The position numbers and the translations under genes are program-made. Below, one piece after another: positions 15,493 through 23,688 of a stretch of DNA of 32,250 bases (positions are counted from its first letter, which is position 1; the number at the start of each line of letters is the position of its first letter). This DNA comes from Sagittula marina (GTDB lineage Bacteria > Pseudomonadota > Alphaproteobacteria > Rhodobacterales > Rhodobacteraceae), in contig NZ_JACIEJ010000021.1 in assembly GCF_014196795.1 (NCBI RefSeq), forward strand, positions 1 to 32,250, read 5' to 3'. Under the pieces are notes generated by a model. That model searched no databases, was not told the DNA's origin, and worked only from the letters and a program-made list of their open reading frames with translations.

Positions 15493-15545
15493 ATAAAAGA
15501 GAAAAACAACGAGCAGACAAATGATTGTAAGTGTCCTCTCACCTA

Positions 15546-16377
15546 GGGTCAGGATGCATTGATTTTCGCTGCGCTGCGTGATTCACGGCTCGGAAAACGG
15601 AGCGGTGACGTGAGCGACCTTTACTGGCTGACCGACGAGCAGATGGCCAAGCTTTCCCCTTTCTTCCCGAAGTCGCACGGCAAGCCTCGCGTCGATGATC
15701 GGCGTGTATTGAGCGGGATTATCTTCATCAATCGCAATGGCTTGCGTTGGCGCGACGCTCCCGCGGCCTATGGTCCACACAAGACGCTTTACAGCCGCTG
15801 GAAGCGTTGGAGCGAGAAAGGCATCTTTGCGCGGATGATGACCGGTCTCGCTGCGGCGCATGGCGAACAGAAGACTGTGATGATCGACGCGACATATCTG
15901 AAGGCCCATCGAACAGCGACCAGCATGGCCGCTAAAAAGGGGGGCGTGGTCGCCTGATCGGTCGCACCAAGGGCGGCATGAACACCAAGCTGCACGCAAT
16001 CTGTGACAGCCAGGGAAGACCAATCGATCTGTTCGTCACCGCCGGACAGGTCAGCGATTATATCGGCGCACGGGCACTGCTCAGCGGCCTACCAAACGTC
16101 AAATGGCTGCTAGGAGATCGCGGCTATGATGCTGACTGGTTCAGAGAAGCGTTGCAAGACAAGGGGATACGCGCCTGTATCCCAGGCCGGAAGAAACGCA
16201 AGACGCCGGTCAAATACGACAAGCGGAGATACAAACGGCGCAACCGCATCGAGATCATGTTCGGCAGACTCAAAGACTGGAGACGAGTGGCGACACGCTA
16301 TGACCGTTGTCCCAAGGTCTTCCTCTCAGCCATCGCGCTCGCTGCTGTTGTGATCTACTGGTTATGAATCCTGACCC
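15546..16377 (+). mobile_element. IS5-family insertion sequence (IS427-type, two-frame transposase)
   Basis: This is an 832-bp element. Its terminal inverted repeats begin GGGTCAGGAT at the left and its complement ATCCTGACCC at the right, matching about 13 of the first 15 bases. TA lies directly outside both ends (15544-15545 and 16378-16379). The right flank continues as IS6-element sequence, but the left flank does not, so this is not a simple insertion into an intact IS6 copy. Confidence 0.9.
15610..16367 (+). CDS. IS5-family transposase made by -1 frameshift
   Basis: ORF A runs from GTG 15610 to 15957 and carries the IS5-group N-terminal domain (LYWLTDEQMAKLSPFFP, then RWRDAPAAYGP) and the first catalytic aspartate in TVMIDATYLKAHRT. 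ORF B continues to 16367 with GRTKGGMNTKLHAICD, LLGDRGYDADWFREAL (second Asp) and RRNRIEIMFGRLKDWR (Glu). The frames overlap at AAAAAGGGGGG (15934-15944). A -1 slip there gives a continuous DDE transposase of about 252 residues. Programmed -1 frameshifting at such a run is known in IS427-group elements. Both frames look intact, so the element may be active. Confidence 0.88.
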
Positions 16378-16905
16378 TAGGCCTTTGTGGGCCCGGTGGT
16401 CAGCGTTCGGAGCCTGTGTTTTGACCGGCTTGATATAGCTGCGCAATTTGTCGGTTATGACCACTCTCGGCTCGCCAAACTGTGAAACCAATCTTTGGAA
16501 AAAGCGCTTTGCTGCTTTGGCGTTCCGACGTGTCTGCACGAGAATATCTCCATCTGCGTCGATCGCGCGCCACAGCCAATGCTTCTTGCCCCGGATCGTG
16601 ATCACGACCTCATCCATGTGCCACTTGTCGCTCGGCCGCGGACGTTCGCGGCGGATGCAATCTGCAAAATGCGACCCAAAGCGATTAACCCACAGTCGGA
16701 TCGCCTCCCGGCTGACAATCACACCCCGAGCAGCCAATAGGTCTTCAACATCAGCCGTGCTCAGGGCTAACCGGTGATACGCCCAGACAGCGAACGCGAT
16801 GATTTCACGTGGGTAGCGAAAGCCCTTCAGGGGCGGCAAATCGATTGGAATGTTCATGAGGCAGACATACCTCTACCAAACCCAGTCAACAACTTGGCAA
16901 TACCC
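16378..16905 (-). mobile_element. IS6-family element, copy 1, truncated by the IS5 element
   Basis: These 528 bp appear identical by eye to 25385-25912 of the intact copy. The right terminal repeat is complete (16885-16905, ending TTGGCAATACCC). The part encoding the transposase C-terminus and the other terminal repeat is missing beyond the IS5 junction at 16378. Confidence 0.93.
16381..16857 (-). pseudogene. Truncated IS6-family transposase
   Basis: This contains the first 159 residues of the 233-residue transposase, identical to the intact copy: N-terminal helix-turn-helix (AVWAYHRLALSTADVEDLLA) and DDE aspartates in KWHMDEVVITIRGKK and RVVITDKLRSY. After HRAHKGL the frame runs into the IS5 end and continues with about 36 unrelated residues to 16270. 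The catalytic glutamate region (LNNAIEVSH) is lost, so the protein should be inactive. A truncated DNA-binding fragment could still be made. Confidence 0.92.
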
Positions 16906-16945
16906 TTTCAGCAGCCATGCGGAACCGTCGCGTCGATTGAACCGT

Positions 16946-17614
16946 CTATTTGGAGCAATCACCTAAACTGCTCTCAATTGGCCTACCAAGCGTCCCATCA
17001 AAGAAATTTGCCACCGTGTTGCGTACTGCAGCCTCGACATCGATCTCTAACGGCATGTTGTAGACGAATTTCCGAATTGCGATGTAGAACACCGCACCGT
17101 GCAGCCCCCAGAACAGTTCTAGCTCGTCCACACCGGGCGGATCGGTTCGCTCTGGCTCGCCACGCTCGCGGCGCAGTTCCAACGCGGCCGGCTCGATGAT
17201 CTTGCTGCGCACGATGTCAAGATAACGCTCGGTTAGCCCATAGGATTTCAGCCCGGACGACACGAAAATCCGCACCCAGTCATAGTCGAACACCCGTTCG
17301 GCATATTCCACATAGAACTGCGTCAGCCGCTGCCGCAGGGTCAGATTCCGGTCAAGCACAAGGCTTTCCCAATCCGGTTTCCAGCGCTTGAGATAGACGT
17401 GTTCGTAGACCCGTTCGATCAGCGCATCCTTGCTTTCGAAATGCCGGTAGATGACCGCGTGCGACACGCCCATGCGCTTGGCGAGCTCGCGGGTCTGCCC
17501 CTCGAACCCCGACTCTGCAAAAAAGCGCACCGCCTCGGTCACGATCAGCTTTTCACGCTCTTCTGCGCGCATGTTCTTGCGGCGTGGTGCCTTGGTCCCG
17601 GTGTCTGAGGTCAT
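16946..17614 (-). CDS. TetR/AcrR-family regulator of the hydroxylase operon
   Basis: The protein has 222 residues. The N-terminal TetR helix-turn-helix has AVRFFAESGFEGQTRELAKR, then MGVSHAVIYRHFESKDALIE. The C-terminal helical ligand domain has no recognised signature. A stretch of basic residues precedes the HTH. The gene is divergent from the molybdenum hydroxylase operon, and two matching operator-like repeats lie between them (17661-17677 and 17715-17731). It is therefore very probably the local repressor, with the hydroxylase substrate or a derivative as inducer. Its stop lies 41 bp inside the IS6 boundary, so it is intact. Confidence 0.9.
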   Translation of the reverse strand: MTSDTGTKAPRRKNMRAEEREKLIVTEAVRFFAESGFEGQTRELAKRMGVSHAVIYRHFESKDALIERVYEHVYLKRWKPDWESLVLDRNLTLRQRLTQFYVEYAERVFDYDWVRIFVSSGLKSYGLTERYLDIVRSKIIEPAALELRRERGEPERTDPPGVDELELFWGLHGAVFYIAIRKFVYNMPLEIDVEAAVRNTVANFFDGTLGRPIESSLGDCSK

Positions 17615-17660
17615 GCCCGTCTCATGTCATTTTCCAACACGAAGATAGCGGTAAATAAAA

Positions 17661-17731
17661 AAGTTACCAAGTGGTCATTTTATGTTGACCGACTCCCGGG
17701 ACGATGATCTAGATAAGTTACCAAGCGGTCA
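17661..17731. promoter_or_regulatory. Paired TetR operators framing the hydroxylase promoter
   Basis: AAGTTACCAAGTGGTCA at 17661-17677 recurs at 17715-17731 with one change (AAGC for AAGT). Each copy centres on ACCANNTGGT-like dyad symmetry, and the copies start 54 bp apart. Between them lie TTGACC (17685-17690), a possible -35, and TCTAGATA (17708-17715), a possible -10. One operator sits upstream of this promoter and the other over its -10/start region, a strong repression layout serving both directions. Confidence 0.75.
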
Positions 17732-17770
17732 CTTTTGCAGCTGGAGGAGCTGCGGACCGAAGGGGGGAAA

Positions 17771-18631
17771 GTGAAATTACCATCGTTCGAATACCTGCGT
17801 GCGCGCAGCATGGAAGAGGCGTGGGCGCTGCATTCCGAGGCTGGGGGCGACGCTCTCTACCTGTCGGGAGGGCACAGCGTGGTGCCCTCTATGGCGTTGC
17901 GTTTGCAGGCGCCGTCGCGGCTTATCGACATCTCGCAGATCGCCGAGCTGCGCGGCGTGTCGGTTGCTGAAGGCGCGCTGCGCATCGGCGCGATGACCCG
18001 CCATGCCGAGGTGCTTGCTGACCCTTTGATCGCGCACCATGCCCCCCTGCTCTCGCAGGCTGCGCCGCATGTGGCGCACCCCGCGATCCGCAATCGCGGC
18101 ACCATTGGTGGCAACCTCGCGCTGGCCGATCCGGCATCGGAATTCCCGGCCGCCGTGCTGGCGCTGCGCGCTGAAATCGAAGCGAATGGTCCCGATGGTC
18201 GCCGCCTCATCGCCGCAGACGACTTCTTTCTCGACCTCTACGAGACCGCCCTCGCCCCCGGCGAATTGCTGACCGCGATCCACGTGCCGCTGCCTCCCGA
18301 GAGCCGCCTTTTCGGCTTTGACGAGATTGCCCGGCGCCGGGGCGATTACGCTATGGTCGGCGTTGCGGCGCAGGCGGATGTTGCGGGCGGCGTGATCGCC
18401 GGTGCGTCGGTCACACTCTTTTCGGTGGGCTTTACCCCTGTGCGCGCCAGGGCGGCAGAGCAGGCGCTGGACGGCGCGCCCCTGTCGCCCGAAAGCATCG
18501 CCCGCGCGCAGGCGGCGCTGGCGCAGGATCTCGACCCGCCCGACGATCCCGGCTTTCCGCCAGAGCGGAGGCTGCAACTTGCGCGCGTTCTTCTGGGCCG
18601 GGTGCTGAGCCGAATGGAGCCGGTGAAATGA
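17771..18631 (+). CDS. FAD-binding subunit of a molybdenum hydroxylase (CoxM/XDH medium type)
   Basis: The protein has 286 residues from GTG 17771, chosen because AAGGGGGG lies just before it; an upstream in-frame start would lie over the operator. FAD-binding motifs are LSGGHSVVPSMALRL (GGHS at 33-36) and TIGGNLALADPASE (111-124). The C-terminal CO-dehydrogenase flavoprotein domain includes RRGDYAMVGVAA. It carries electrons from the iron-sulfur subunit to the acceptor. It is the first gene of a four-gene coupled unit and overlaps the next gene by ATGA. Confidence 0.93.
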   Translation: MKLPSFEYLRARSMEEAWALHSEAGGDALYLSGGHSVVPSMALRLQAPSRLIDISQIAELRGVSVAEGALRIGAMTRHAEVLADPLIAHHAPLLSQAAPHVAHPAIRNRGTIGGNLALADPASEFPAAVLALRAEIEANGPDGRRLIAADDFFLDLYETALAPGELLTAIHVPLPPESRLFGFDEIARRRGDYAMVGVAAQADVAGGVIAGASVTLFSVGFTPVRARAAEQALDGAPLSPESIARAQAALAQDLDPPDDPGFPPERRLQLARVLLGRVLSRMEPVK

Positions 18632-19128
18632 AACATCTGCTGAGCACGACCGTGAACGGTGAACAGGTTCAGGAGGCGGTCTCGCCACGCACCAGCCTTG
18701 CGGATTTCCTGCGCGAAGACATGGGCCTGACCGGCACGCATCTGGGCTGCGAGATGGGCGCCTGCGGTGCATGCCTCGTGCTGATGGACGGCGCGCCCGT
18801 CCATGCCTGCCTGGTGCTCGCGGTGCAGGCCGAGGGCTGCACGGTCGAGACCATCGAAGGGCTGACCGAAACCGGCGCCGCCGCCGATCTGCAGGCGCGG
18901 TTCCACGACCGCAACGCGCTGCAATGCGGCTATTGCACCAACGGCATGCTGATGAGCGCACAGGCGCTGCTGGCGGCCAACCCCGATCCCAGCCGTGACG
19001 AGATCCGTGACGCGCTGTCCGGCAACTACTGCCGCTGCACCGGCTACGAAGCCATCGTCGATGCCATCGCGGCCACCGCCAGCGACCGTGCGGGCCGGTC
19101 GGAAACAAAGACGGAGGCGGCGCAATGA
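18628..19128 (+). CDS. [2Fe-2S] subunit of a molybdenum hydroxylase (CoxS type)
   Basis: The protein has 166 residues, the expected size. The N-terminal plant-type ferredoxin cluster has C41, C46, C49 and C61 (GCEMGACGACLVL). The second, all-helical cluster domain has C100, C103, C135 and C137 (LQCGYCTNGM; NYCRCTGYE). All eight ligands are present. It relays electrons from the molybdenum site to FAD. ATG overlaps the previous stop, and its own stop overlaps the next ATG. Confidence 0.96.
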   Translation: MKHLLSTTVNGEQVQEAVSPRTSLADFLREDMGLTGTHLGCEMGACGACLVLMDGAPVHACLVLAVQAEGCTVETIEGLTETGAAADLQARFHDRNALQCGYCTNGMLMSAQALLAANPDPSRDEIRDALSGNYCRCTGYEAIVDAIAATASDRAGRSETKTEAAQ

Positions 19129-21488
19129 CCCTCCACATCGGCCAGTCGGCACGGCGCGAGAATGCCCGCCGCCACCTTGCCGGGCGCGGCCGCTTTGTCA
19201 GCGACCTTACCCTGCCCCGTATGCTGCACGCGGTCTTTGTCCGCAGCCCCATGGCGCGCGGCCGGATTCTCGAGATCGACACCTCGGAGGCCAGCGCCTG
19301 CCCCGGCGTCGTGCGGATCTTTACCGCCCCCGAACTGAACGTCCGCTGCACCCCCTGGGTCGGCACGCTGGGTCATTTCGCGGGCATGCAGAGCCCGCCG
19401 ATGAACATCCTTGCCGAGGAAGAAGTGCTGTGGACCGGCCACCCGGTGGCTATGATCCTAGCCCGCAGCCGCGCCGAGGCGGAAGACGCCGCCGAACTGG
19501 TGATGCTCGACATTGAGGACGCCGAGCCTGTCACCGACGGGGCCGCCGCCCTGCGCCCCGGCGCACCACTGGCCAACCCCGCCGCACGAGACAACCTGTG
19601 TTACGAGGCCGTGCTCGAAACCGCCGACGTGGACGCGGCCTTTGTCGGGGCCGCGCATGTGGTCGAGACCAGCATGACCTTTGGCCGCCACACGGCCGTG
19701 ACGCTTGAACCGCGCGCGGTGATTGCCGATTTCGATGCGTCGAGCGGTGCGCTCACCGTGCATCATGGCACCCAGACACCCTACCAGTTCCAGGACGTCT
19801 ATGCCCGCCACTTCGGCCTGTCCGAGGGCAAGGTGCGCGTCATCGCCCCCGATGTGGGCGGCTCCTTCGGCATGAAGCTGCATGTCTACAACGAGGAAAT
19901 GGGCGCCGTCGCGGCCAGCCTGATCCTTGGGCGCCCGGTGCGCTATGTGGCCGACCGGCTGGAAAGCTTCCTTTCGGACATTCACGCCCGCGACCACATC
20001 GTAAAGGGCCGCATGGCTCTGGATGCCGACGGCACAATCCTTGCGATGGAGGTCGATGACCTGACCCAGGTCGGCGCGGTCTCGGCCTATCCGCGCACCA
20101 GTGCCGCCGAGGGCAACCAGGTGATCCGCCTCATGGGTGCGCCCTACCGCATGCCCGACTACCGCGGGCGGCTTTCGGTCGCGTTTCAGAACAAGGTGCA
20201 GACAAGCCAGTATCGCGCTGTGGGCCACCCCATCGCCTGCGCGGTGACCGAGGCGCTGGTCGAACGCGCGGCCGAAGCCACGGAGCTTGATCCGTTCGAG
20301 ATCCGCGCCCGCAACCTGATCGCCGACGATGCCTATCCGCATGTCTCGGCCACTGGCTATCAGTTCGAAAAGCTGTCGCATCAGGCCTGTCTGGCCAAGC
20401 TGCACGAGATGATGGACCCCGAGGCGCTGCGCGCCGAGCATGCCAGTCTGCGCAAGCAGGGCATCCATCGGGGCTTTGGCATCGCGTCCTTTGTCGAGAT
20501 CACCAACCCCGGCGCGGCCTTTTACGGCGTAGGTGGTGCGCGGATTTCGGCGCAGGATGGGGCGGTTGTGAGGATGATGCCCTCGGGCGACATTCACTGC
20601 GCTATCTCGGTCACCGAGCAGGGTCAGGGCACCGAGACGATCATCGCGCAGGTGGTGGCCGATCAGCTGGGCGTCACGCCCGAGCGCGTGAGCGTGACAA
20701 CTGGCGACACCGCGACCACGCCCAGCGGTGGCGCCACCTGGGCCTGCCGGGGCGCCGGCATCGGCGGCGAAACCGCCCTGCGCGCCGGGCGCAGGCTGCG
20801 CGACCGTATCCTGACGCTGGCGGGAGCGCTGGTGCAGGCCGATCCGGCCAGCCTGCGGCTCGAGAACGGCGCGGTGGTCGATGGCAGCGGGGCGGCCCGG
20901 ATCACGCTGGAGGAGATCGGCCGCATCGCCACCTACCGGCCCGACACCCTGCCCGACGGGATCGACCATTCGCTGACCGTGGCGCATCACTTTGCGCCCA
21001 CCGGCTACCCGTTCGATTTCACCAACGGTATCCAGGGATCGCTGGTCGAGGTCGATGTGGAGACGGGACTCGTGCGGATCCTGAAACACTGGATCGTCGA
21101 GGATTGCGGTCGCATCATCAACCCGCTGCTGGTCGACGAACAGATCCGTGGCGGTGTTGTGCAGGGGCTTGGCCCCGCCTTTTTCGAGGAATGCCAATAC
21201 GATGCGGACGGGCAGCTGACCAACGGCTCGCTTGCCGACTACCTCGTGCCCATGGCCTGCGAGATGCCCGACATCGAGATCGCCCATATCGAGACACCCA
21301 CCGGCGACACGATCCTTGGCGCCAAGGGCGTGGGCGAGGCAGGCACCGCCGCTGCCGGTGCCGCAGCGATGAACGCGGTGAACGACGCGCTGCGCCCGTT
21401 TGGCGCGCGGCTCACCCAGACCCCCATGACTCCGCTGCGCATCCTCGATGCGCTTGACGCGGCCCGAGAGGAAAGGACCGATCCATGA
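19125..21488 (+). CDS. Molybdopterin-binding catalytic subunit of a xanthine-oxidase-family hydroxylase
   Basis: The protein has 787 residues, full length for CoxL-like subunits. Family motifs include VGGSFGMKLHVYNEE (pterin binding) and AKGVGEAGTAAAGAA with the catalytic base E738. At the position where form I CO dehydrogenase has AYxCSFR and form II-like enzymes have AYRGAGR, this protein reads QYRAVGHP (Y363 onward). It is therefore not a CO dehydrogenase, and its substrate pocket is unusual. The likely reaction is hydroxylation of a carbon next to a heteroatom or carbonyl, for instance in an N-heterocycle, furan or purine-like compound, using water and an external acceptor. The substrate is not determined. 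It is coupled by ATGA overlaps on both sides. Confidence 0.93.
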   Translation: MTLHIGQSARRENARRHLAGRGRFVSDLTLPRMLHAVFVRSPMARGRILEIDTSEASACPGVVRIFTAPELNVRCTPWVGTLGHFAGMQSPPMNILAEEEVLWTGHPVAMILARSRAEAEDAAELVMLDIEDAEPVTDGAAALRPGAPLANPAARDNLCYEAVLETADVDAAFVGAAHVVETSMTFGRHTAVTLEPRAVIADFDASSGALTVHHGTQTPYQFQDVYARHFGLSEGKVRVIAPDVGGSFGMKLHVYNEEMGAVAASLILGRPVRYVADRLESFLSDIHARDHIVKGRMALDADGTILAMEVDDLTQVGAVSAYPRTSAAEGNQVIRLMGAPYRMPDYRGRLSVAFQNKVQTSQYRAVGHPIACAVTEALVERAAEATELDPFEIRARNLIADDAYPHVSATGYQFEKLSHQACLAKLHEMMDPEALRAEHASLRKQGIHRGFGIASFVEITNPGAAFYGVGGARISAQDGAVVRMMPSGDIHCAISVTEQGQGTETIIAQVVADQLGVTPERVSVTTGDTATTPSGGATWACRGAGIGGETALRAGRRLRDRILTLAGALVQADPASLRLENGAVVDGSGAARITLEEIGRIATYRPDTLPDGIDHSLTVAHHFAPTGYPFDFTNGIQGSLVEVDVETGLVRILKHWIVEDCGRIINPLLVDEQIRGGVVQGLGPAFFEECQYDADGQLTNGSLADYLVPMACEMPDIEIAHIETPTGDTILGAKGVGEAGTAAAGAAAMNAVNDALRPFGARLTQTPMTPLRILDALDAAREERTDP

Positions 21489-21946
21489 AGCTCGACGGAG
21501 AGCAGTTTCTGAACGCCGACCCGCAAACCGTCTGGACGGCGCTTTTCGACCGCGACGTGCTGGCAGGTGCCATTCCCGGCTGCGAAAGCCTCGACCAGCT
21601 CAGCGCGACCGAGTTTGCCGCCGTGGTCAAGCTCAAGATCGGCCCCGTTTCGGCCCGCTTCAAGGGTGATGTGGAGCTGAGCGACATCGTGCCCGGCCAG
21701 TCCTGCACGCTTTCTGGCAAGGGCTCCGGCGGGATCGCCGGCTTTGCCAAGGGCGCCGCGCAAGTGACCCTGACGCCCGAGGCGGGCGGCACGCGGCTGT
21801 GCTACGACGCCGATGTCGCGGTGGGTGGCAAGCTTGCCTCGCTCGGCAACCGGCTGATCGGCGCCACCGCTCAGAAACTGACCGATGCCTTTTTCGCCAA
21901 CCTGTCCGATGCGCTGACCCCGCCCGAAGAGGCCCGGTCGGCCTGA
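21485..21946 (+). CDS. CoxG-like SRPBCC-fold protein
   Basis: This 153-residue protein of the CO-dehydrogenase subunit G family shows the typical MKLDGEQFLNADPQTVWTAL start, AIPGCESLDQL and LSGKGSGGIAGFAKGAAQVT. CoxG proteins have an SRPBCC/polyketide-cyclase fold with a hydrophobic cavity. In CO oxidisers they help attach or mature the enzyme at the membrane or bind quinone. In other hydroxylase operons the role is unknown. The ATG overlaps the large-subunit stop. About 80 bp separate it from the transporter genes. Confidence 0.9.
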   Translation: MKLDGEQFLNADPQTVWTALFDRDVLAGAIPGCESLDQLSATEFAAVVKLKIGPVSARFKGDVELSDIVPGQSCTLSGKGSGGIAGFAKGAAQVTLTPEAGGTRLCYDADVAVGGKLASLGNRLIGATAQKLTDAFFANLSDALTPPEEARSA

Positions 21947-22026
21947 CCCGCTGGCGCGCAGCGGATGCGGCTCCGCCGCGAAAAAGGCGCGCAGAACAAA
22001 ACACCATCCCTGGGAGGAGGATACCA

Positions 22027-23100
22027 ATGACCACCACGCGCAGGGCCTTTCTGGCCACAAGCTCGGCAGCCTTGGCGCTGCCCTTTCTGAACACGCGCAG
22101 CATCGCGGCAGAGAACATCTCGGTGCAGATCGGGTCGAGCCACCCGACCAACAACATCTGGGTCTATGCCATGCAGACCGCGCTGCAACCGGCGCTGGAC
22201 AAGCTGCTGGCGGACGCGGGCGGCGAGTATTCGGTGACCTGGAACGAGAACTACGGCGGCACGCTCTACAAGTTCAAGGACACCCGCGCGGCGGTGCGCG
22301 ACGGCATCGTCGACGTGGGCATGGTGGGCACGGTCTGGGAAGGCTCGGCCATGCCGCTACAGAACGTGACCTATTTCACACCCTTCGCCAACGCCGACCA
22401 CAACGTGACAATCGACATATTCGACAAGCTGACCGAAGAGCTGCCCGAGCTGCGCGCCGGATGGACCGACCAGAACATGGTGCACCTGTCGTCGCTGGTG
22501 ACCGACAGCTACGACGTCTACGCCACCTTCCCCATCGCCTCGGTCGATGACATCAGGAACCGCCGTTTGAACGCGCCGGGCACCTCGGCCAACTGGCTGG
22601 CTGAAACGGGCTGCACGCCAGTCGACGGAGCGCTGACCACCTATTACACCGACATCCAGACCGGCGTTTCCGAAGGCACGCTCTCGTTCGCCAGCGGCAT
22701 CCAGCCGACACGGGTCTACGAAGTCGCGCCGCATCTGACGCGGGTCGGCTTTGGGTCGATGTATTTCGGCGGCATCGCGGTCAACAAGCGGTTTTTCGAC
22801 CGGCTGCCCGAACCAGTGCAGGCCGCGTTGAAGGAGGCGGGCAAGATCACATCGCGCGCGCATGGCGACTACATCACCAAGCGCACCACCGAGGCGATGA
22901 CCGAGATGGAGGCCGCCGGGCTTCAGGTCACCGAGATAGCAACCGCCGAGCGGGAACGCTGGGCCGCGACCCTGCCCGATGTGGCCAAACCCTGGCTCGA
23001 TGCCAACGGAGCGCCCGCGGCGGCTGTGGTGAAGGCATATTTCGCCGAGCTCGAAGCCCGAGGCATCAGCCCGGCCCGTGACTGGACCGCCGGGCTCTGA
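22027..23100 (+). CDS. dctP: TRAP transporter substrate-binding protein (DctP family)
   Basis: The protein has 357 residues from ATG 22027, with GGGAGGAGG 7 bases upstream. It starts with a twin-arginine-like signal (TTTRRAFLATSSAALALPFL), so it is probably exported by Tat, and ends the signal at about residue 27. The body is a DctP-type periplasmic binding protein (YGGTLYKFKDTRAAVRDGIV, then VGMVG; later IRNRRLNAPG). DctP proteins bind carboxylates through a conserved arginine, and R in this RNRRL region is the candidate. It captures the ligand for the DctQM permease that follows. The link to the hydroxylase operon suggests it imports that enzyme's substrate. Confidence 0.92.
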   Translation: MTTTRRAFLATSSAALALPFLNTRSIAAENISVQIGSSHPTNNIWVYAMQTALQPALDKLLADAGGEYSVTWNENYGGTLYKFKDTRAAVRDGIVDVGMVGTVWEGSAMPLQNVTYFTPFANADHNVTIDIFDKLTEELPELRAGWTDQNMVHLSSLVTDSYDVYATFPIASVDDIRNRRLNAPGTSANWLAETGCTPVDGALTTYYTDIQTGVSEGTLSFASGIQPTRVYEVAPHLTRVGFGSMYFGGIAVNKRFFDRLPEPVQAALKEAGKITSRAHGDYITKRTTEAMTEMEAAGLQVTEIATAERERWAATLPDVAKPWLDANGAPAAAVVKAYFAELEARGISPARDWTAGL

Positions 23101-23141
23101 CCCAGATGGCTTCGGTCCCGCGCGCAACAGAGGGAGTTCCC

Positions 23142-23687
23142 ATGCAACGCGCCAGTTTCCTGTCAACCGGCCTGCCCGCGCTTCGGCGCGGGCTCCAGCT
23201 TGTCCTGAACGCCATGGCGGCTGTAGGCGCGCTGTGGATCTTTGCCATCATGATGCTGATCGTGGCCGACGTGGTTGGCCGCAACGTGCTGGCCGCGCCG
23301 ATCATCGGCGTGGCCGAAATCTCGGCCCGTTCGGTGGGTGCCATCGTCTTTCTTCTCCTGCCCCCTGCCGCGCTGAACGGTACGCTTATCCGCTCGGACT
23401 TTCTGCCGCGCGGCATCCAGCGCTTTTCGCCCCAAACCGTGGTGCTGCTGGACGGGCTCTTTGCACTTGCCGGCGCGATCATCTTTGCGCTGGTGGCCAA
23501 GGCCGCCTGGCCCGACACCCACGATGCATGGACCAGCGCCGACTTTTTCGGCGTGCGCGGCGTCTGGACCCTGCCGACCTTTCCTTTCCACCTGCTTGTG
23601 GTGCTGGGCGCCGCAGCCACCAGCCTGGCCTTTGCCGTTTCGGCCATCGAAACCCTGCTGAAGCACCGTATCGAGGGACATTTCTGA
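23142..23687 (+). CDS. dctQ: TRAP transporter small membrane subunit (DctQ family)
   Basis: The protein has 181 residues from ATG 23142, preferred because GGGAG lies 6 bases before it; an ATG at 23106 is in frame but lacks a site. Four TM helices fit the DctQ fold (WIFAIMMLIVADVVGRNVL is the hallmark first/second helix, followed by the ISARSVGAIVFLLL region). It bridges the binding protein and the DctM channel. Its stop lies 1 bp before the dctM start. Confidence 0.92.
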   Translation: MQRASFLSTGLPALRRGLQLVLNAMAAVGALWIFAIMMLIVADVVGRNVLAAPIIGVAEISARSVGAIVFLLLPPAALNGTLIRSDFLPRGIQRFSPQTVVLLDGLFALAGAIIFALVAKAAWPDTHDAWTSADFFGVRGVWTLPTFPFHLLVVLGAAATSLAFAVSAIETLLKHRIEGHF

Positions 23688-23688
23688 G

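Noticed and set aside
19458-21287. Very long minus-strand open frame opposite the hydroxylase large subunit
   Set aside because: It is a shadow of the real gene caused by high third-position G+C, with no protein-like motifs.
19125-21488. Carbon monoxide dehydrogenase large subunit (CoxL)
   Set aside because: The diagnostic AYxCSFR loop is absent (QYRAVGHP instead), so CO oxidation is not supported despite CoxM/S/G-like partners.
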